Shown here piece by piece: positions 21,272-32,323 of a stretch of 64,000 nt of DNA (its first letter is position 1; every line of letters starts with the position of its first letter). Source of the DNA: Xenoacremonium recifei (taxonomy: Eukaryota; Ascomycota; Sordariomycetes; Hypocreales; Nectriaceae); NCBI GenBank assembly GCA_012184525.1, contig WOFQ01000038.1, positions 248,001-312,000 of the forward strand. The letters are read 5' to 3'. A program made the translations under genes and the position numbers. The notes under the pieces were generated by a model that was not told the origin of the DNA, ran no database searches, and saw nothing but the letters and a program-made list of their open reading frames with translations.

Positions 21272-22873
21272 TCAAAACTCGCCCTCTCCGCCATGTCCGA
21301 CCACACTGGCCGTCCAGAGCCCGACGAGTCCCCACCAGCTGACCTTCCATCCCCTCCAGAGGCCATCTAGGCCTTGCCCCTGCTTGTAGGTCGGCGGTGT
21401 GACCTTAGTTCTCGCGCGACCCCTCCTCGGGGCAGCAACAGGTTTCGCCGGGACTTCGCGCTGGCCCTCTTCGTTGACGATATGGTACATGGTGCTGAGG
21501 GTGCCGTCGTAGCGGCCTGGTGGCACAATGGTCTCGAACTTTTGCTCGGGACCGCTCAGGGCGTGGACGTACGCATGTGTCGAGAGTACAGAGACTTGGC
21601 CGCGGCGGAGCACCGTCTCGATCGGAAGTTTCAGAAGTATTGCGGCTGAGGAAGCGAAGAACTTGGCCACGGAAAAGGTCATTGGTGAAATCTGGCTGTC
21701 GATCATAAAGCGAGTTCGGAGCACAAGTGGAGTGGACAGCGTGAGAAGTGGATGTATAAGAGAGTTGAGAACCGTCGGTACTAGGAGAACGGAGGAGCAG
21801 AGGTATGACGGAAGCGCTCGGAGGGTTGCCAGCGTTCTGCGCGGACTCCTAGCGCTAGGTGTGACAATGAGTCTGCAGATTCAGTCAGTAATGCAAGTGA
21901 CGAAACATATTCCGTATGAAGCTCTCCTACCTTGTGCGCACCAAGTCCAACGGCGAAAGCAAGACTCCCGTAGCAACAGCAGCCGTGGCAGCGACAAAGA
22001 GCGAGGCCCAGGGGTATGGGGACGCGATGTCGATCAGCCGATCAATGTCGTCCCTGACGCCTATGTCGGGGACATTGAAGATGGCACTGAGAAAGCTTCT
22101 CGACCAGTTCTCCAGCAACGACTGAAGAACCGTGTACAAGAACGTCGCATTTGAGCCCTTCCAAACGCCCCAGGCACCCTCCTTGCCCCAGAGCTGACCG
22201 ATGACCTCGAGGACCGAGTCGGGGCGGCGAAGCGTGAGGTAGTGCTCCGGAATGGTCGGCTTTTTCGCTAGGACGGCTTGTTTCGTCGGTGAGGGGGTTC
22301 GGCGTCCGAGGGTGCCTCGCGGATGTAGAGGTGTGGGCGTGCTGGGGAGGTTGGAGGTGAAGTAGGCGGGCTCGTCGCCATCGGAATCCGAGTCTTGGAA
22401 CTAGCCAGAGCTGTCAGCATCCACAAAGCTATATGCTTGTCGAGTAGAGTCTTTGCACTTACATCGTACATGGAGCTGCCATATGTAGACGTCCGCTTCT
22501 TCAGCACCTCAGGCTCAACAGGTGACTCCAGGGCAGCATTCTCGTCCTGGCTCCTGACTTGCAAGATGGTCTTGGCCACCTCGAACGGCTGCGCCATCAG
22601 CACCGACGTGTACTTCCAGACCAGCTCGTCCAACAAGTCCTTAACATTCTGGACCATGGACGGCGACGAATCGCTCAGGTAATCGTTGTAGTCCAGGTCG
22701 GAGAACATGTCACGCGCTTTCGACGCGTATCTGCCGCTGGCCGTCGCATTGCGGCTGCCGGGGAACGGGTTGGGGCTCGGACTGGCCTTTCCCAGCGTCT
22801 CGGCCGGGTCGCCGATGGTCGGCGGGATGTAGTACGGCCTCAGGGGATTGACGCCTTCGCGATGGGACGACAT
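21272..22873 (-). CDS. UGO1: Mitochondrial fusion protein Ugo1 (mitochondrial carrier superfamily)
   Basis: Three exons, 22463-22873, 21931-22400 and 21272-21872 (donors GTAAGT and GTAGGA), about 493 aa. Recognisable pieces are LVWKYTSVLMAQPFEVAKTI (degenerate carrier motif PxE/D), LWGKEGAWGVWKGSNATF, VLLSPLDLVRTR completed across intron 2 into LIVTPSA, and a third repeat at KLPIETVLRRGQV. These are the modified Px(D/E)xx(K/R) repeats of a carrier fold. Family knowledge: Ugo1 sits in the outer mitochondrial membrane and links the GTPases Fzo1 and Mgm1 during fusion (related to SLC25A46). Residues about 20-80 and 120-170 are low complexity. The gene is divergent from YAH1, with 450 nt between starts. 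Confidence 0.88.
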
Positions 22874-23323
22874 GGTGGTGGTTGCGCCGCTGGCATCTGG
22901 ACTGCGACTTTGCGACGTCCAGCTTGGATCATGAAAATGAAATCATGCACTGTAAAACAGGCCGGACTCCCCCGGCCGCTCGGAAATAAGTGGCCCGGAG
23001 CGCGGCGAATGGATTCCCCGGCCGATAAGCCCTCTTATCGGCGAGCCGCTGGGGCGTTTAGTTTTTCGGCTTCTGCTTAATATCATCTCGGACCTGAGAG
23101 GACGGCGAATTCGTGACGGACCCAGCGTCCATTGAGCGAATTGGCGTAGCTTGGACCGGGTTCGATTTTGTTGGAAGCCCTTTCCGTGCTGCGAGGTTTT
23201 GGCAGCAGCTGTTCGGCGATCTTTGCGACTGCATCACCACCACTTTTGCGGCCTGTCCTTTGCTGCCGCTGCGATTCCTCCCCTCCTTCGACTGCCTCGG
23301 GCTTCTCGAATTCCCCGGCCGAG
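22874..23323. promoter_or_regulatory. Divergent promoter region UGO1 / YAH1
   Basis: 450 nt between divergent starts of two mitochondrial-protein genes. I see no recognisable operator; a shared promoter is likely but untested. Confidence 0.5.
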
Positions 23324-23967
23324 ATGTCTGCGTCACGATCTTGGGCCTCGAGCCTCTCCAGACTGTCTGCAGCTGCTGGCCGACAATCGCATACGCTTCG
23401 GAGTCAAAGCAAAGCCAGCCTCCTCTCATCGCAGTTCTCTTCGCGGACCTCGTCGGCGATACCATCTCGGATAGCCCGTCTCGTGCCTCTCTCTCAACGG
23501 ACCTTCACAACCTCTCCCCAACAACGGCATGGCCACGTCCACACGCCGAAACCGGGTGAAGAGTAAGACTTTCCACTTTATTTACTGCAGTCACCAATGC
23601 AGTGACTGACATAGACTGCTCTAGACTTTGGGTGACCTTCATCGACAAGGATGGCGATGAGCATAAGCTCGCCGTCTGTGAGGGCGACAACCTGCTGGAC
23701 ATTGCGCAGGCCCACGACCTCGAGATGGAGGGCGCATGTGGCGGCTCCTGTGCCTGTTCAACCTGCCATGTGATCGTCCTCGACGACGCCTACTTCGACA
23801 AGATGCCCGAGCCCGAAGACGACGAGAACGACATGTTGGATCTGGCGTTCGGCCTGACGGAGACAAGTCGACTGGGATGCCAGGTTACCATGACTAAGGA
23901 GCTGGACGGCCTCAAGGTCAAGCTGCCGTCCATGACCCGCAATCTGCAAGCGAGCGACTTCCAATAG
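23324..23967 (+). CDS. YAH1: Mitochondrial [2Fe-2S] ferredoxin, adrenodoxin type
   Basis: Two exons, 23324-23562 and 23625-23967 (intron GTAAGA...CTCTAG, 62 nt), about 193 aa. Start ATG 23324 gives a Ser/Arg/Leu-rich presequence (MSASRSWASSLSRLSAAAGR). The mature domain begins near LWVTFIDKDGDEHKL (about residue 81). Cluster cysteines are C118, C124, C127 (CX5CX2C in GACGGSCACSTC) and C165 (RLGCQV), and an acidic DDEND partner-binding patch is present. Family knowledge: Yah1 carries electrons from Arh1 for Fe-S cluster assembly on Isu1 and for haem A and ubiquinone synthesis in the matrix. The join puts GA|A before CTTTGG and gives PGEELWVTF. Confidence 0.95.
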
Positions 23968-24207
23968 TCCCGGGCATTGTGTAAATCGGCCTTCCATGTT
24001 TGAAGATCTTCTTGTGTGTCATATGGGATAAATGTACTTGTACTACTACTGGAAAGAAAAGAAGGGCGACCAAGCGGGAGGTCGGGGTGCATCATGGGGG
24101 TATCTTTTTGTTTTGAAACTGCCATTATAACTTGCCAGGCATTCAACGCCGGCGTCATGATTCCAAATACTCCTCTTTTAAAAAACAGACATTAGACATG
24201 GGAGATC

Positions 24208-25113
24208 TCAGGCTTCCTCCAAGCCGCCCTTCTTCAGTCCTCCGCCGCCTGAAGCTATCAGCTCCAGGAAGCCCTTCTTGCTCATCTCGTTGACCTTCTC
24301 CTCCCTCCGGTTCATGCCAATCACGCCGTCCTTGCGCGTCAACTTATCCGTCTCAGCCGCCTTGACTTGGGCAGCTCGCACGGCATTAAACAGCTTCACC
24401 ACACCTCGCTGCGCAACCTTCCGCAACCGCCGTTCTGTCTCCATAATCTCAGTGGTCGACACCTCGAGTTCGCCTGTGCTCTCATTCGTGGTGGCGATGA
24501 GCACGTCTTTGACCCGTCCCTTCTCCATGGCTCTCTTCTTCTGGTCGCGCAGCTGTTTCCTGGCCTTGGATTCGAGGGCGCTGTCGACAGCAGCTTTCGA
24601 GGCTTCGTGTGCGGCGGCGCTGCGGGCAAGGACGGGATCTGCTCGTCTTGACGTGGAGAGCTTTGTAGATAGAATCTTGGAAAGTGATGTCGCAAAGGCA
24701 TTGGGGTCGTTTCGTTTTGACTTGCCCTTCCTCTCGGTAGCATCTCCATATTCGTCATCTTCCTCATCCTCCTCGTCCTCGTCGCCATCTTCTTCCTCTG
24801 ATTCAGGCTCCGACTCCTCGGCCTCAGGTTTCGTCTTCTTGGTAGGCTTGCTGATTTTTGCTGTCTTTTTCAATGCGGGACGCTCTTCCTCTGAACTTGA
24901 AGAGTCATCTCCCGACTCTGCGCCATCGTCCACTTGCGCATTGTGAATGTCATCGTCCGAATCCAGCAGGTTCACGGCGTCAAAGTCTTCCGCATCCTCG
25001 GCCTCGGACTCGCTGTGGTATTCTTTTTGTTGTCTCCGCTTCTGCTTTTTTGACGGGCGCTGTAGCCGACCCTCCATTGATCGCTTCTTGTTGAATTGCC
25101 CAGGACCAGCCAT
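24208..25113 (-). CDS. RRP15: Ribosomal RNA-processing protein Rrp15
   Basis: Intronless, 301 aa, ATG at 25111-25113. The N-terminus is basic (MAGPGQFNKKRSMEGRLQRP), then long Ser/Glu/Asp acidic blocks (about 33-125), then the conserved Rrp15 core: DPNAFATSLSKILSTKLSTS, RRADPVLARS, KARKQLRDQKKRAMEKGRVK and ETERRLRKVAQRGVVKLFNA. Family knowledge: nucleolar pre-60S factor needed for 27S pre-rRNA maturation; the acidic tracts suit chaperone-like contacts with basic ribosomal proteins. It converges with YAH1 (240 nt between stops). Confidence 0.93.
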   Translation of the reverse strand: MAGPGQFNKKRSMEGRLQRPSKKQKRRQQKEYHSESEAEDAEDFDAVNLLDSDDDIHNAQVDDGAESGDDSSSSEEERPALKKTAKISKPTKKTKPEAEESEPESEEEDGDEDEEDEEDDEYGDATERKGKSKRNDPNAFATSLSKILSTKLSTSRRADPVLARSAAAHEASKAAVDSALESKARKQLRDQKKRAMEKGRVKDVLIATTNESTGELEVSTTEIMETERRLRKVAQRGVVKLFNAVRAAQVKAAETDKLTRKDGVIGMNRREEKVNEMSKKGFLELIASGGGGLKKGGLEEA

Positions 25114-25708
25114 TGTGTCGTGTTGTGGTGGTGAGGCGGAGATGGGGAGGTTGGAGGTTGGGAATTTCAGTGGATTTGCGCGCTGGCTCGCTGTAGGGAA
25201 TTCTGCCAGGGAAAATTTCTGGATGGAGGGGCGTGCGAAAGCGGTGAGTCGCCGGCTCCGGCTCTGGTGGATACCGGCTCGGAGATGTGGGGCCGTACTT
25301 GTTGGTCTCCAAGGTTCTGTAAGATGTTGTCGAGACTACAACTCAGTTCTATGTAGACGGGGAGTTGATTGGTTTGGATGCGATTGTTTAATTGATGGAG
25401 GGTCTTGTGCGTTGAGACTTCTTATATTGAAGCCTCACATCTGGCTTAAATAATCCATTTGAGTTAAGAGTTCAGTTTGCATTTGGTTTACTAGAATATC
25501 AGGATAGTATTTTACCTCCTTTAGGTGACAATACAGAAAATCTGAGAGCAAAGCCGTAAATCCGCCGATCTATTTATACTAGAGAAAGTATTGATTAAAG
25601 ATGTTATCCTCGGTAGCGCAGTCTACGCAAAACTAGAAACGAGTGCCTCCAAACCGTGTCAACGAACGCCCGAATTCCAAAAAAGCTAAGATCCAATTGT
25701 TTCGTCGC
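25114..25708. other. Intergenic region, RRP15 promoter / PhoD 3' flank
   Basis: 595 nt. The part from about 25380 to 25708 looks AT-rich. No coding signal. Confidence 0.5.
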
Positions 25709-27718
25709 CTAGAAGAACTTGATCTTGTCCCAGAAAGATGCAAGGCCTTCAGAAGATAGGGGAGCTGGAGCTGCCTCAATAACTGTGCTCCAAGTTTCGT
25801 TACCGTTGATGAACAGGCGGTAGAGCAAGGTGTTCTTGCCGTCAACATTCTCAAATGTGAACGATCCGAATTTGGAGGTGCCCCAAGGAATATAACTATG
25901 AGCCATTAGAGCGTGACTGGAGGTGGCTTGGGGGTACACTTACTGCAACATGACATCTTCATCGTCTGTCTGTTTGTAGGTTGGGATGGGCGACGAAAAC
26001 TGATTCAGAGGGCTTGTGGAAAACTCGTGAGCTGCTGCAGTCTCGGGCCATCGAGAATCCGGGGGCGGCGGAAACTTTGTAGCAGCAAACTCGTGTCGGT
26101 CACCAGAGAGAACAACAACCCCTGTACCGCTTGCACCAGCATCCCACATCGCTTCAAGGATACGCTTTCTTTCAACCAAGAAACCTCCCCACGTATCCTT
26201 CACATTGACAGGCCAGTTCTTGGTAAACGGGACCGATGAGGCGATGACTTTCCAGTGAATGCCCCTGGGTTCAGGGCGGGCTAGCCATGCCAAGAGATCC
26301 GCGAGCTGCTCAGGTCCCAGCATTGTCTTTTCTTCCGAGTCGAAAGGAAGATTATTGCTGGATCGATAGCTTCGCGTGTCCATCATAAAGAAGCTAACTG
26401 GGCCCTGAGCAAACTCATACCAAGTGGCATCCTTGCGTTCACTTCTCGTACCAGCCTCTCGAGCCTTGGGAGGGTTGACGTCAGCCTGATAAAGATGCCA
26501 GGGGTTGACAGCTGCGCTGTAAATGCCGGTTGTGTTTGAGGACCAATCATTGGAGATCTCATGATCATCTAGAACATGGATCCAGCTGAGGTTCTGAGCC
26601 ACAGGCGCCCAGTCGGGTGAGGCGTAAACTTGACGATACTGCATGCGGTACTCCTCGACCGACTTCCCAAAGCGCTCTGGAACATCAACGTATATGAAAT
26701 CTCCGAGGAAAAGCATGAATTGGGCGCCAAGTTCTGGGAGCTTTGCAGCAAGATGGCGAAGACCAGGGATAGCCAAGGGATGGTTCAACGGGTTGTAGGG
26801 GAATCGCGGAAGAATACATGAAGTTGAGAGGAAGGTGAATTTTCCGTCATGATAATCGGGCATCTGTCCTGGCTTAGGTGGTGCTAGAAACTCCCCGCTG
26901 TGGTTGTTGGAGGTCCTCCACTCATATCGTCTTTGCTTTGAATGGGACAGGGGAACAGTCACGGCGGCAGTGAAGTCAGTGTCGTTGGTGGTCCATCGAA
27001 CGCCGCCGGCTGTTTGCCACAGGGTGTTGTCGAACGGACGCTGAGCATCCTTCATATGAATCTCCAGCGTGACGGGCATCTGAAGCTGATCGGGCTCCCG
27101 GATCAAAAACTTGGCTTCAGAATGTGAGACATAGCCAAGGCGGACAAACGAAAGATCGTCCGCGGGGTAGTAGATTCTCGCGCGATAGAGAGCGTCGGCG
27201 ACGAGGCCCATGAAAACGAGGTTGATGAGGAATGTCAAGACGGAGGAAAGAGGACGGAGTGGACTAGGAGCACCGAACAGAATAACCTTCCACCAGCTGC
27301 TGGCCTTGGGGCGAAGAACAACCTTCTCATCAACTTCGATTTCGTCTGCGACAATCTCTGGCTCGGCCTCTCCCTCGGCAGCGGGGCCATTGGGTGTGAC
27401 GGTGGTCTCTTTAATAGTGATGTCAACCTGGTCATCGACGACCTCAAGAGGGGGTTCGGTGAAGAAGCATGCGAAATATGCTGGGACGTATATCGCGAAT
27501 AGGGCAAAAGCGATGGATGGGAAATGCGCCTACAATGTGAATGATTAGATTGCCCCATGGACCAGCGGAAGCTCAGCAGCTTACAGGGAACTGGAGGCGA
27601 CATTTCAGCGACAATTAGAGATATCTCTGGTAATGGTACTCACGAGTCTGAAGAAGAGAATGGCGCATATCCTCAACGCGACCGAGGTCGTGTTTGCGAC
27701 AGTTGTCTGGATTGCCAT
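25709..27718 (-). CDS. PhoD-family alkaline phosphatase/phosphodiesterase, membrane-anchored
   Basis: Three exons, 27644-27718, 25944-27529 and 25709-25895, about 615 aa. Joining exon 1 (MAIQTTVANTTSVALRICAI) to AHFPSIAFALFAIYVPAYFA gives an N-terminal membrane region (about residues 15-48). After a Glu/Val-rich linker a second hydrophobic stretch (SSVLTFLINLVFMGLVADAL) follows. The lumenal PhoD domain has STSCILPRFPYN, FMLFLGDFIYVD (metal-binding Asp), QVYASPDW, HVLDDHEISNDW and LSGDRHEFAA, with Asp/His metal ligands as expected. Family knowledge: metal-dependent phosphodiester or phosphomonoester hydrolases; fungal homologues are uncharacterised and may reside in the secretory system. The last exon starts CA|T TAT and supplies IPWGTSKFGSFTFE. 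The first intron is 114 nt. Confidence 0.88.
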
Positions 27719-28289
27719 GGTGAAACGAAATTGCCTGGGTGATTGGACGGCTCTGATCCAGGCGCAGGGCCGTGTGGGCGCAAGAGCTCGTATATATCAA
27801 CAGGAGGTCTTGGAGATGGAATGGCGGCTATCAAGGAGCGTAGGAAAGGGAAGCTTGGCGACAGGGCGTCATGTCAATTCATGTGAGGCGTCACAATGTT
27901 GTTGTTGTTAAGGTCGCAAGCTGACGCTTTGAATGGCCTTCATTAGGATTGGATGTTATCCGTCATGGATGAGGTCACCCCTGGCCGGCCGCTCCTGCCG
28001 CTGTCGAGGCCCCAGAGGCCCCAGAAGCCCCATAGATCCACGTCTCCCGCGACTCGACTCGACGCGTTAGAGCTCTGGCACGTTTGGGCGCGTGGCGCTA
28101 ACGGAGGTACCTGTGCTGTGGCAGTGCGGATTTGGATTTGCGCCAGGCCAGGGGCCCGGTGCTGCGAAATTCCGAGCCGAAAGCTCATCGTGGCCCGTTC
28201 CGCTCTCCTAATTCTGGGTAGTCGATTTGGCGACAGCTTGTCCTGAACTCGGCAGCAGCACGCGACTTCGATCCCTCCACGCACCCACC
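27719..28289. promoter_or_regulatory. Divergent promoter region PhoD phosphatase / p24 receptor
   Basis: 571 nt between divergent starts. GC-rich from about 27980 to 28230. No defined operator is seen. Confidence 0.5.
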
Positions 28290-29085
28290 ATGAGATTGAC
28301 GACGCTGTTCGCAGGGCTCATCGCCGTCCTGGCGACTGATGTCACTGCCACTGCCTTGACCTACAAGCTCGCCGCGAACGAGAAGGCTTGCTTCTACACC
28401 ACCACCAAGAAGGAGTCCGAGAAGATTGCTTTCTACTTTGCTGTAGGCATCCCTGGCGATCCGATTTCTCCAAAACCAAAACCCTAATATGGATGCCTAG
28501 GTTCAATCCGGTGGTTCTTTCGATGTCGATTATGTCGTGGAGGGTCCTAATGGGAAGGTCATTCTCGACGGCGAGAAGGAACGCCAGGGCGACTTCGTCT
28601 TCTCCGCCAACCAGATCGGCGACTACTCGTTCTGCTTCGACAACGAGATGAGCACCTTTGCCGAGAAATATGTCGATTTTGAGATCTCGGTTAGTAGGAT
28701 TGGACTGTTGCTCCGCGCGCTTGACTGACAACTGGCATTAGGTTGAGAACGAGGCCCGCGCACAGCTCCCTTCCAAGCAGGGTACTTCCCCTGAACAGAC
28801 GTCGATTCTCGAGGAGTCCATCTTCAAGATCTCCGGCCAGCTGTCGACCATCTCGCGAAACCAGAAGTACTTCCGAACCCGCGAGAACCGAAACTTTGCG
28901 ACGGTCAACAGCACCGAGAACCGCATCATCAACTTCAGCATGATTCAGATTGGCCTGATCGTCTGCATGGGCGCATTGCAGGTTTTTGTTGTCAGGTTCT
29001 TCTTCCAGGTGAGCTCTGAGCCCTCTGCAATTACAAATTCGGGACTGACCAAATCTTCTAGGGCGCACGCAAGGGTTACGTGTAA
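28290..29085 (+). CDS. p24-family cargo receptor (Erp/Emp24 type)
   Basis: Four exons, 28290-28442, 28501-28689, 28742-29008 and 29062-29085, about 210 aa. It has a signal peptide (about 1-22), then a GOLD domain with the characteristic Cys pair (KACFYTTT and YSFCFDNE). A coiled-coil with SILEESIFKISGQLSTISRN and YFRTRENRNFATVNSTENRI precedes a membrane segment (IQIGLIVCMGALQVFVVRFF) and the short tail FQGARKGYV. Family knowledge: p24 proteins cycle between ER and Golgi in COPII/COPI vesicles and sort cargo including GPI-anchored proteins. The last exon encodes only GARKGYV. Assignment within p24 (gamma/Erp3-like) is tentative. Confidence 0.94.
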
Positions 29086-29543
29086 ACGATTAATTCTAAA
29101 ACGGATCTGGATTTATGCGGCGCAGGTTCAAAAGAGGTTGATAATATATTGGGAAACATTATGTATAATCTAGGGAAACACGGCTTTGGTCTGCACTGGG
29201 CTCTATGCTCTGTGAGCTGGTACCCGGAGCCGTGATGCTGGGAGGCTTTAGAGGAAGGAGGCAGCTTGTATCATGATGAGCCTAAAATAAGGAGACATGA
29301 CGACTTGAATTCTCTCTTGAATATGCTTTTAAAATGTCACGCTCAATCGCGATTGTATAAAAATAACCCGATGTTCAGTCCTCCCCTGAAGTACTCGGCC
29401 GTGGTTATGGCTTGCATGTGGCGCCAACTCCGGGGTCATTAGCGCTAAGCCACATCTGGACATCCGCCTCTTGAAATTCTGAATCTGGAGCCTGCAGTCT
29501 TGAGCCTCCAACATCCATCCATTCCCACCGTCACGACAACACC
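29086..29543. other. Intergenic region upstream of SNW1
   Basis: 458 nt between two + strand genes. Nothing gene-like is seen. Confidence 0.5.
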
Positions 29544-31361
29544 ATGACGTCGATTGCCGGCTCGCTTTCGGCCGCGCTGCCCAAGCCCAAATACACGGGC
29601 GAGGAGGAAGAGGCGCCGTCGCGGGCGCAGCAGCGTGGCCCCCGAATCGTCGGACCGGGCCAGCTCGACGAGACGCAAATCGTACTGAAGCGATCAGGCC
29701 CTCCGCCGTACGGCCAGCGATCAGGATGGCGACCGCGATCGCAGGAGGATTTTGGAGATGGAGGAGCTTTTCCCGAGGTTCCTGTTGCCCAGTATCCCCT
29801 GGAAATGGGCAAGAAGGGTTCAACAACGAGCAACGCGTTGGCGATCCAGGTGGATTCGGAGGGCAAGGTGAAATACGACGCGATCGCGCGACAAGGCCAC
29901 GGCGAGGGACGAATCGTACACGCTTCGTTCAAGGATTTGATTCCGCTACGACAACGCGCGGATGCGGGCGAGATTGATCTGGCACGACCTGATCGGGAGA
30001 CCGTCGAGGCGACGACCGAGCGAACGAAGAACGCCCTGGCAGCCCTTGTTAGCGGAGCGGTGGCAGCGCAAAAGCCGAAGAACGTCAATATCGGGCAGAG
30101 GAAAGATGCGACTTTTGTACGCTATACCCCTGCGAACCAGATGGGAGACAACTCGAAGAAGCAGGATCGCATAATGAAGATTGTTGAGCGGCAACGCGAC
30201 CCTATGGAACCACCAAAGTTCAAGCACAAGAAGATCCCGCGAGGACCTCCCTCACCGCCTCCACCAGTCATGCATTCGCCCCCTCGGAAACTCACAGCTG
30301 AAGACCAAGAGATGTGGAGGATTCCACCGCCAGTTTCAAACTGGAAGAACCCCAAGGGTTTCACAGTGCCGCTTGACAAGCGATTGGCAGCTGATGGGAG
30401 AGGACTGCAGGACGTCGCTATCAACGACAAACATGCTCAGTTTGCCGAAGCGGTCAAGATGGCAGAGCGACATGCCCGTGAGGAGGTCCAGCAGCGAGCT
30501 ATGATGCAACAGAGGCTGGCAGAGAAGGAGAAGATGCAGAAGGAAGAAAACTTAAGGGCTCTAGCGCAAAAGACCCGCGAGGAACGCACAGGGGCTCGAC
30601 GTGGACGACGCAACTCATCCAGAGACTCGAGGGATTCGAGAGACTCTCGCGATTCAAGATCACGGTCTAGGAGCTACAGCGAGTCTGACTCCGGAGCATC
30701 TGATAGCGAGGATTCGGAGGTGCGAGCACGACAGAAGGCACGACAGGAGAAGCAACGAGACGAGGAGCGCAAGCTGCGACAGAACCGCATGGGCGCTGAG
30801 CGACGAGCTCAGGTAATGATGCGGGAGCAGAACCGAGACATGTCGGAGAAGATTGCCTTAGGCCTGGCCAAGCCTACACAGTCAAAGGAGACCATGTACG
30901 ACTCGCGGCTCTTCAACCAGTCTAGTGGGTTTGACAGCGGATTCAACGAGGACAACCCCTACGACAAGCCGCTGTTCGCAGCCCAGGACGCCATCAGCAG
31001 CATCTACCGGCCGCGCGCAAACATGGACGACGATGACGATGCAGAGGGCGGAGATCGGGAGATGGCCAAAATCCAAAAGGCGAGCCGCTTTGGCGAAGCG
31101 CTGGGCAAGGGAACATTCAAGGGCACAGCCGAGGTTGAGGTCAGTTCATATTTGAAGCCTACGTGTTGGCCGTCACTAACAAGTTCTTCGCAGGCGCGTG
31201 AAGGACCTGTCCAGTTCGAAAAAGAGGCAGCAGACCCTTTCAACGTGGACAAGTTCTTGTCAGAGGTGGACCAGAGTACGGCGCCAAAGCGAGGGTACGG
31301 ATTGCAGGACGAGGATAGCAGGCAGTCGAAGCGGCCGCGGGTGGAGGATGATGATGATTGA
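29544..31361 (+). CDS. PRP45: SNW-domain splicing factor (Prp45/SKIP/Snw1)
   Basis: Two exons, 29544-31139 and 31194-31361, about 587 aa. The 54-nt intron (GTCAGT...CACTAAC...TTCGCAG) is a multiple of three without stops, so unspliced reading gives 605 aa. The SNW core is unmistakable: PPKFKHKKIPRGPPSPPPPV, MWRIPPPVSNWKNPKGFTVP and LDKRLAADGRG. N-terminal PPPYGQRSGWRPRSQEDFGD and YDAIARQGH are also conserved, and a SRDSRDSRDSRSRSRS tract follows. The C-terminus has VQFEKEAADPFNVDKFL. Family knowledge: component of the NineTeen-related complex, stabilising activated spliceosomes, and a transcription co-regulator. Confidence 0.96.
   Translation: MTSIAGSLSAALPKPKYTGEEEEAPSRAQQRGPRIVGPGQLDETQIVLKRSGPPPYGQRSGWRPRSQEDFGDGGAFPEVPVAQYPLEMGKKGSTTSNALAIQVDSEGKVKYDAIARQGHGEGRIVHASFKDLIPLRQRADAGEIDLARPDRETVEATTERTKNALAALVSGAVAAQKPKNVNIGQRKDATFVRYTPANQMGDNSKKQDRIMKIVERQRDPMEPPKFKHKKIPRGPPSPPPPVMHSPPRKLTAEDQEMWRIPPPVSNWKNPKGFTVPLDKRLAADGRGLQDVAINDKHAQFAEAVKMAERHAREEVQQRAMMQQRLAEKEKMQKEENLRALAQKTREERTGARRGRRNSSRDSRDSRDSRDSRSRSRSYSESDSGASDSEDSEVRARQKARQEKQRDEERKLRQNRMGAERRAQVMMREQNRDMSEKIALGLAKPTQSKETMYDSRLFNQSSGFDSGFNEDNPYDKPLFAAQDAISSIYRPRANMDDDDDAEGGDREMAKIQKASRFGEALGKGTFKGTAEVEVSSYLKPTCWPSLTSSSQAREGPVQFEKEAADPFNVDKFLSEVDQSTAPKRGYGLQDEDSRQSKRPRVEDDDD
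31140..31193 (+). other. SNW1 intron, 3n and stop-free
   Basis: 54-nt intron with donor GTCAGT and acceptor GCAG. It would insert 18 residues (starting VSSYLKPTCW) if retained. Confidence 0.85.
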
Positions 31362-32323
31362 GGCGGCAGTGGTGTATAATTACGCATGTTTAGGGGCATA
31401 GATTTAGGTTGCCGGCGTCAATCAAAATTCCCAGCGAATATCACTTAGAGACTCGAGGATTTCTTGCTTGGACCGAAACGACAATATGCACCTGGTGCCG
31501 CCGTGTGGTATGAGAAGGGGCTCTTCTCTCTCAGAGCTCAGACGCGCATCTTCCATCGGCGCACTTGATCAAGAGTTCATATCGTTTCCTCCAAGGAAAA
31601 TGATCAACTCAAATGATCTGGCCCCGGTATGCACCTATCACTTTGGTCTACACAATGACATTCGAGGTGGAGATTATAGGCCAAGCTGGTAGTGTATGTA
31701 TGGTCTTCTTTATGCTTGAATGGACTGGTACAGTAGACTGAGACAGCGCCGGGATCTGCAAGGCATCCGAGCACATACACAGCCACTGAAGAGCAAGACG
31801 TCGTCTCACGCCCGGAATGTCGAATTGCCCCTGAAGAGAAACTCGGCAGCGCGACGAAAATAGCTCGGAGTTGAGTCGGAAGCGAGAGCCAGCGTTTCGA
31901 CTGATTTTACATCATCCAAGACCGAGATCATGCGCAACCGGAGGGTTTTTGGAAACTCTGGTTGAAGCTGTAGGTGAAGTTTGGGGCGTAGCTCGCTGGG
32001 GGCTTCGGAGGGTTTAGAGGCACAATGGGGGCGGTTCAGGTGATGAAGGATTGGAAGACCCGGAGATGTTGGCTGGGCGTGTAAAGATGCTCGGAATACG
32101 GCGAGAAGAGAGCGAGAAATAGGCGATAAGGTGGAGTGAGAGTTGAGCTGAAAACTTACATATTAGTAGTGAGAGTTTTGCTGACGATGAGGGAACTCTG
32201 TGTCTCCAACTCAAGTTCACTCAACCCAACACCAGCAACTTATAAAGGCTGACAACTCGACGTCAACTCAAAACCCAACGCCAACAGTCGCAGCGCTTGT
32301 CACAGCCGCAATTGACAACTACA
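31362..32323. other. Intergenic region, SNW1 3' flank and promoter of the small membrane protein
   Basis: 962 nt with no supportable gene. A 74-codon open frame near 31468 has no motif or partner. Confidence 0.45.

Noticed and set aside
27235..27603. 122-codon minus-strand frame over the PhoD 5' end
   Set aside because: It is in a different frame from the PhoD exon 2 and overlaps its intron; splicing 27644 to 27529 explains the region better.
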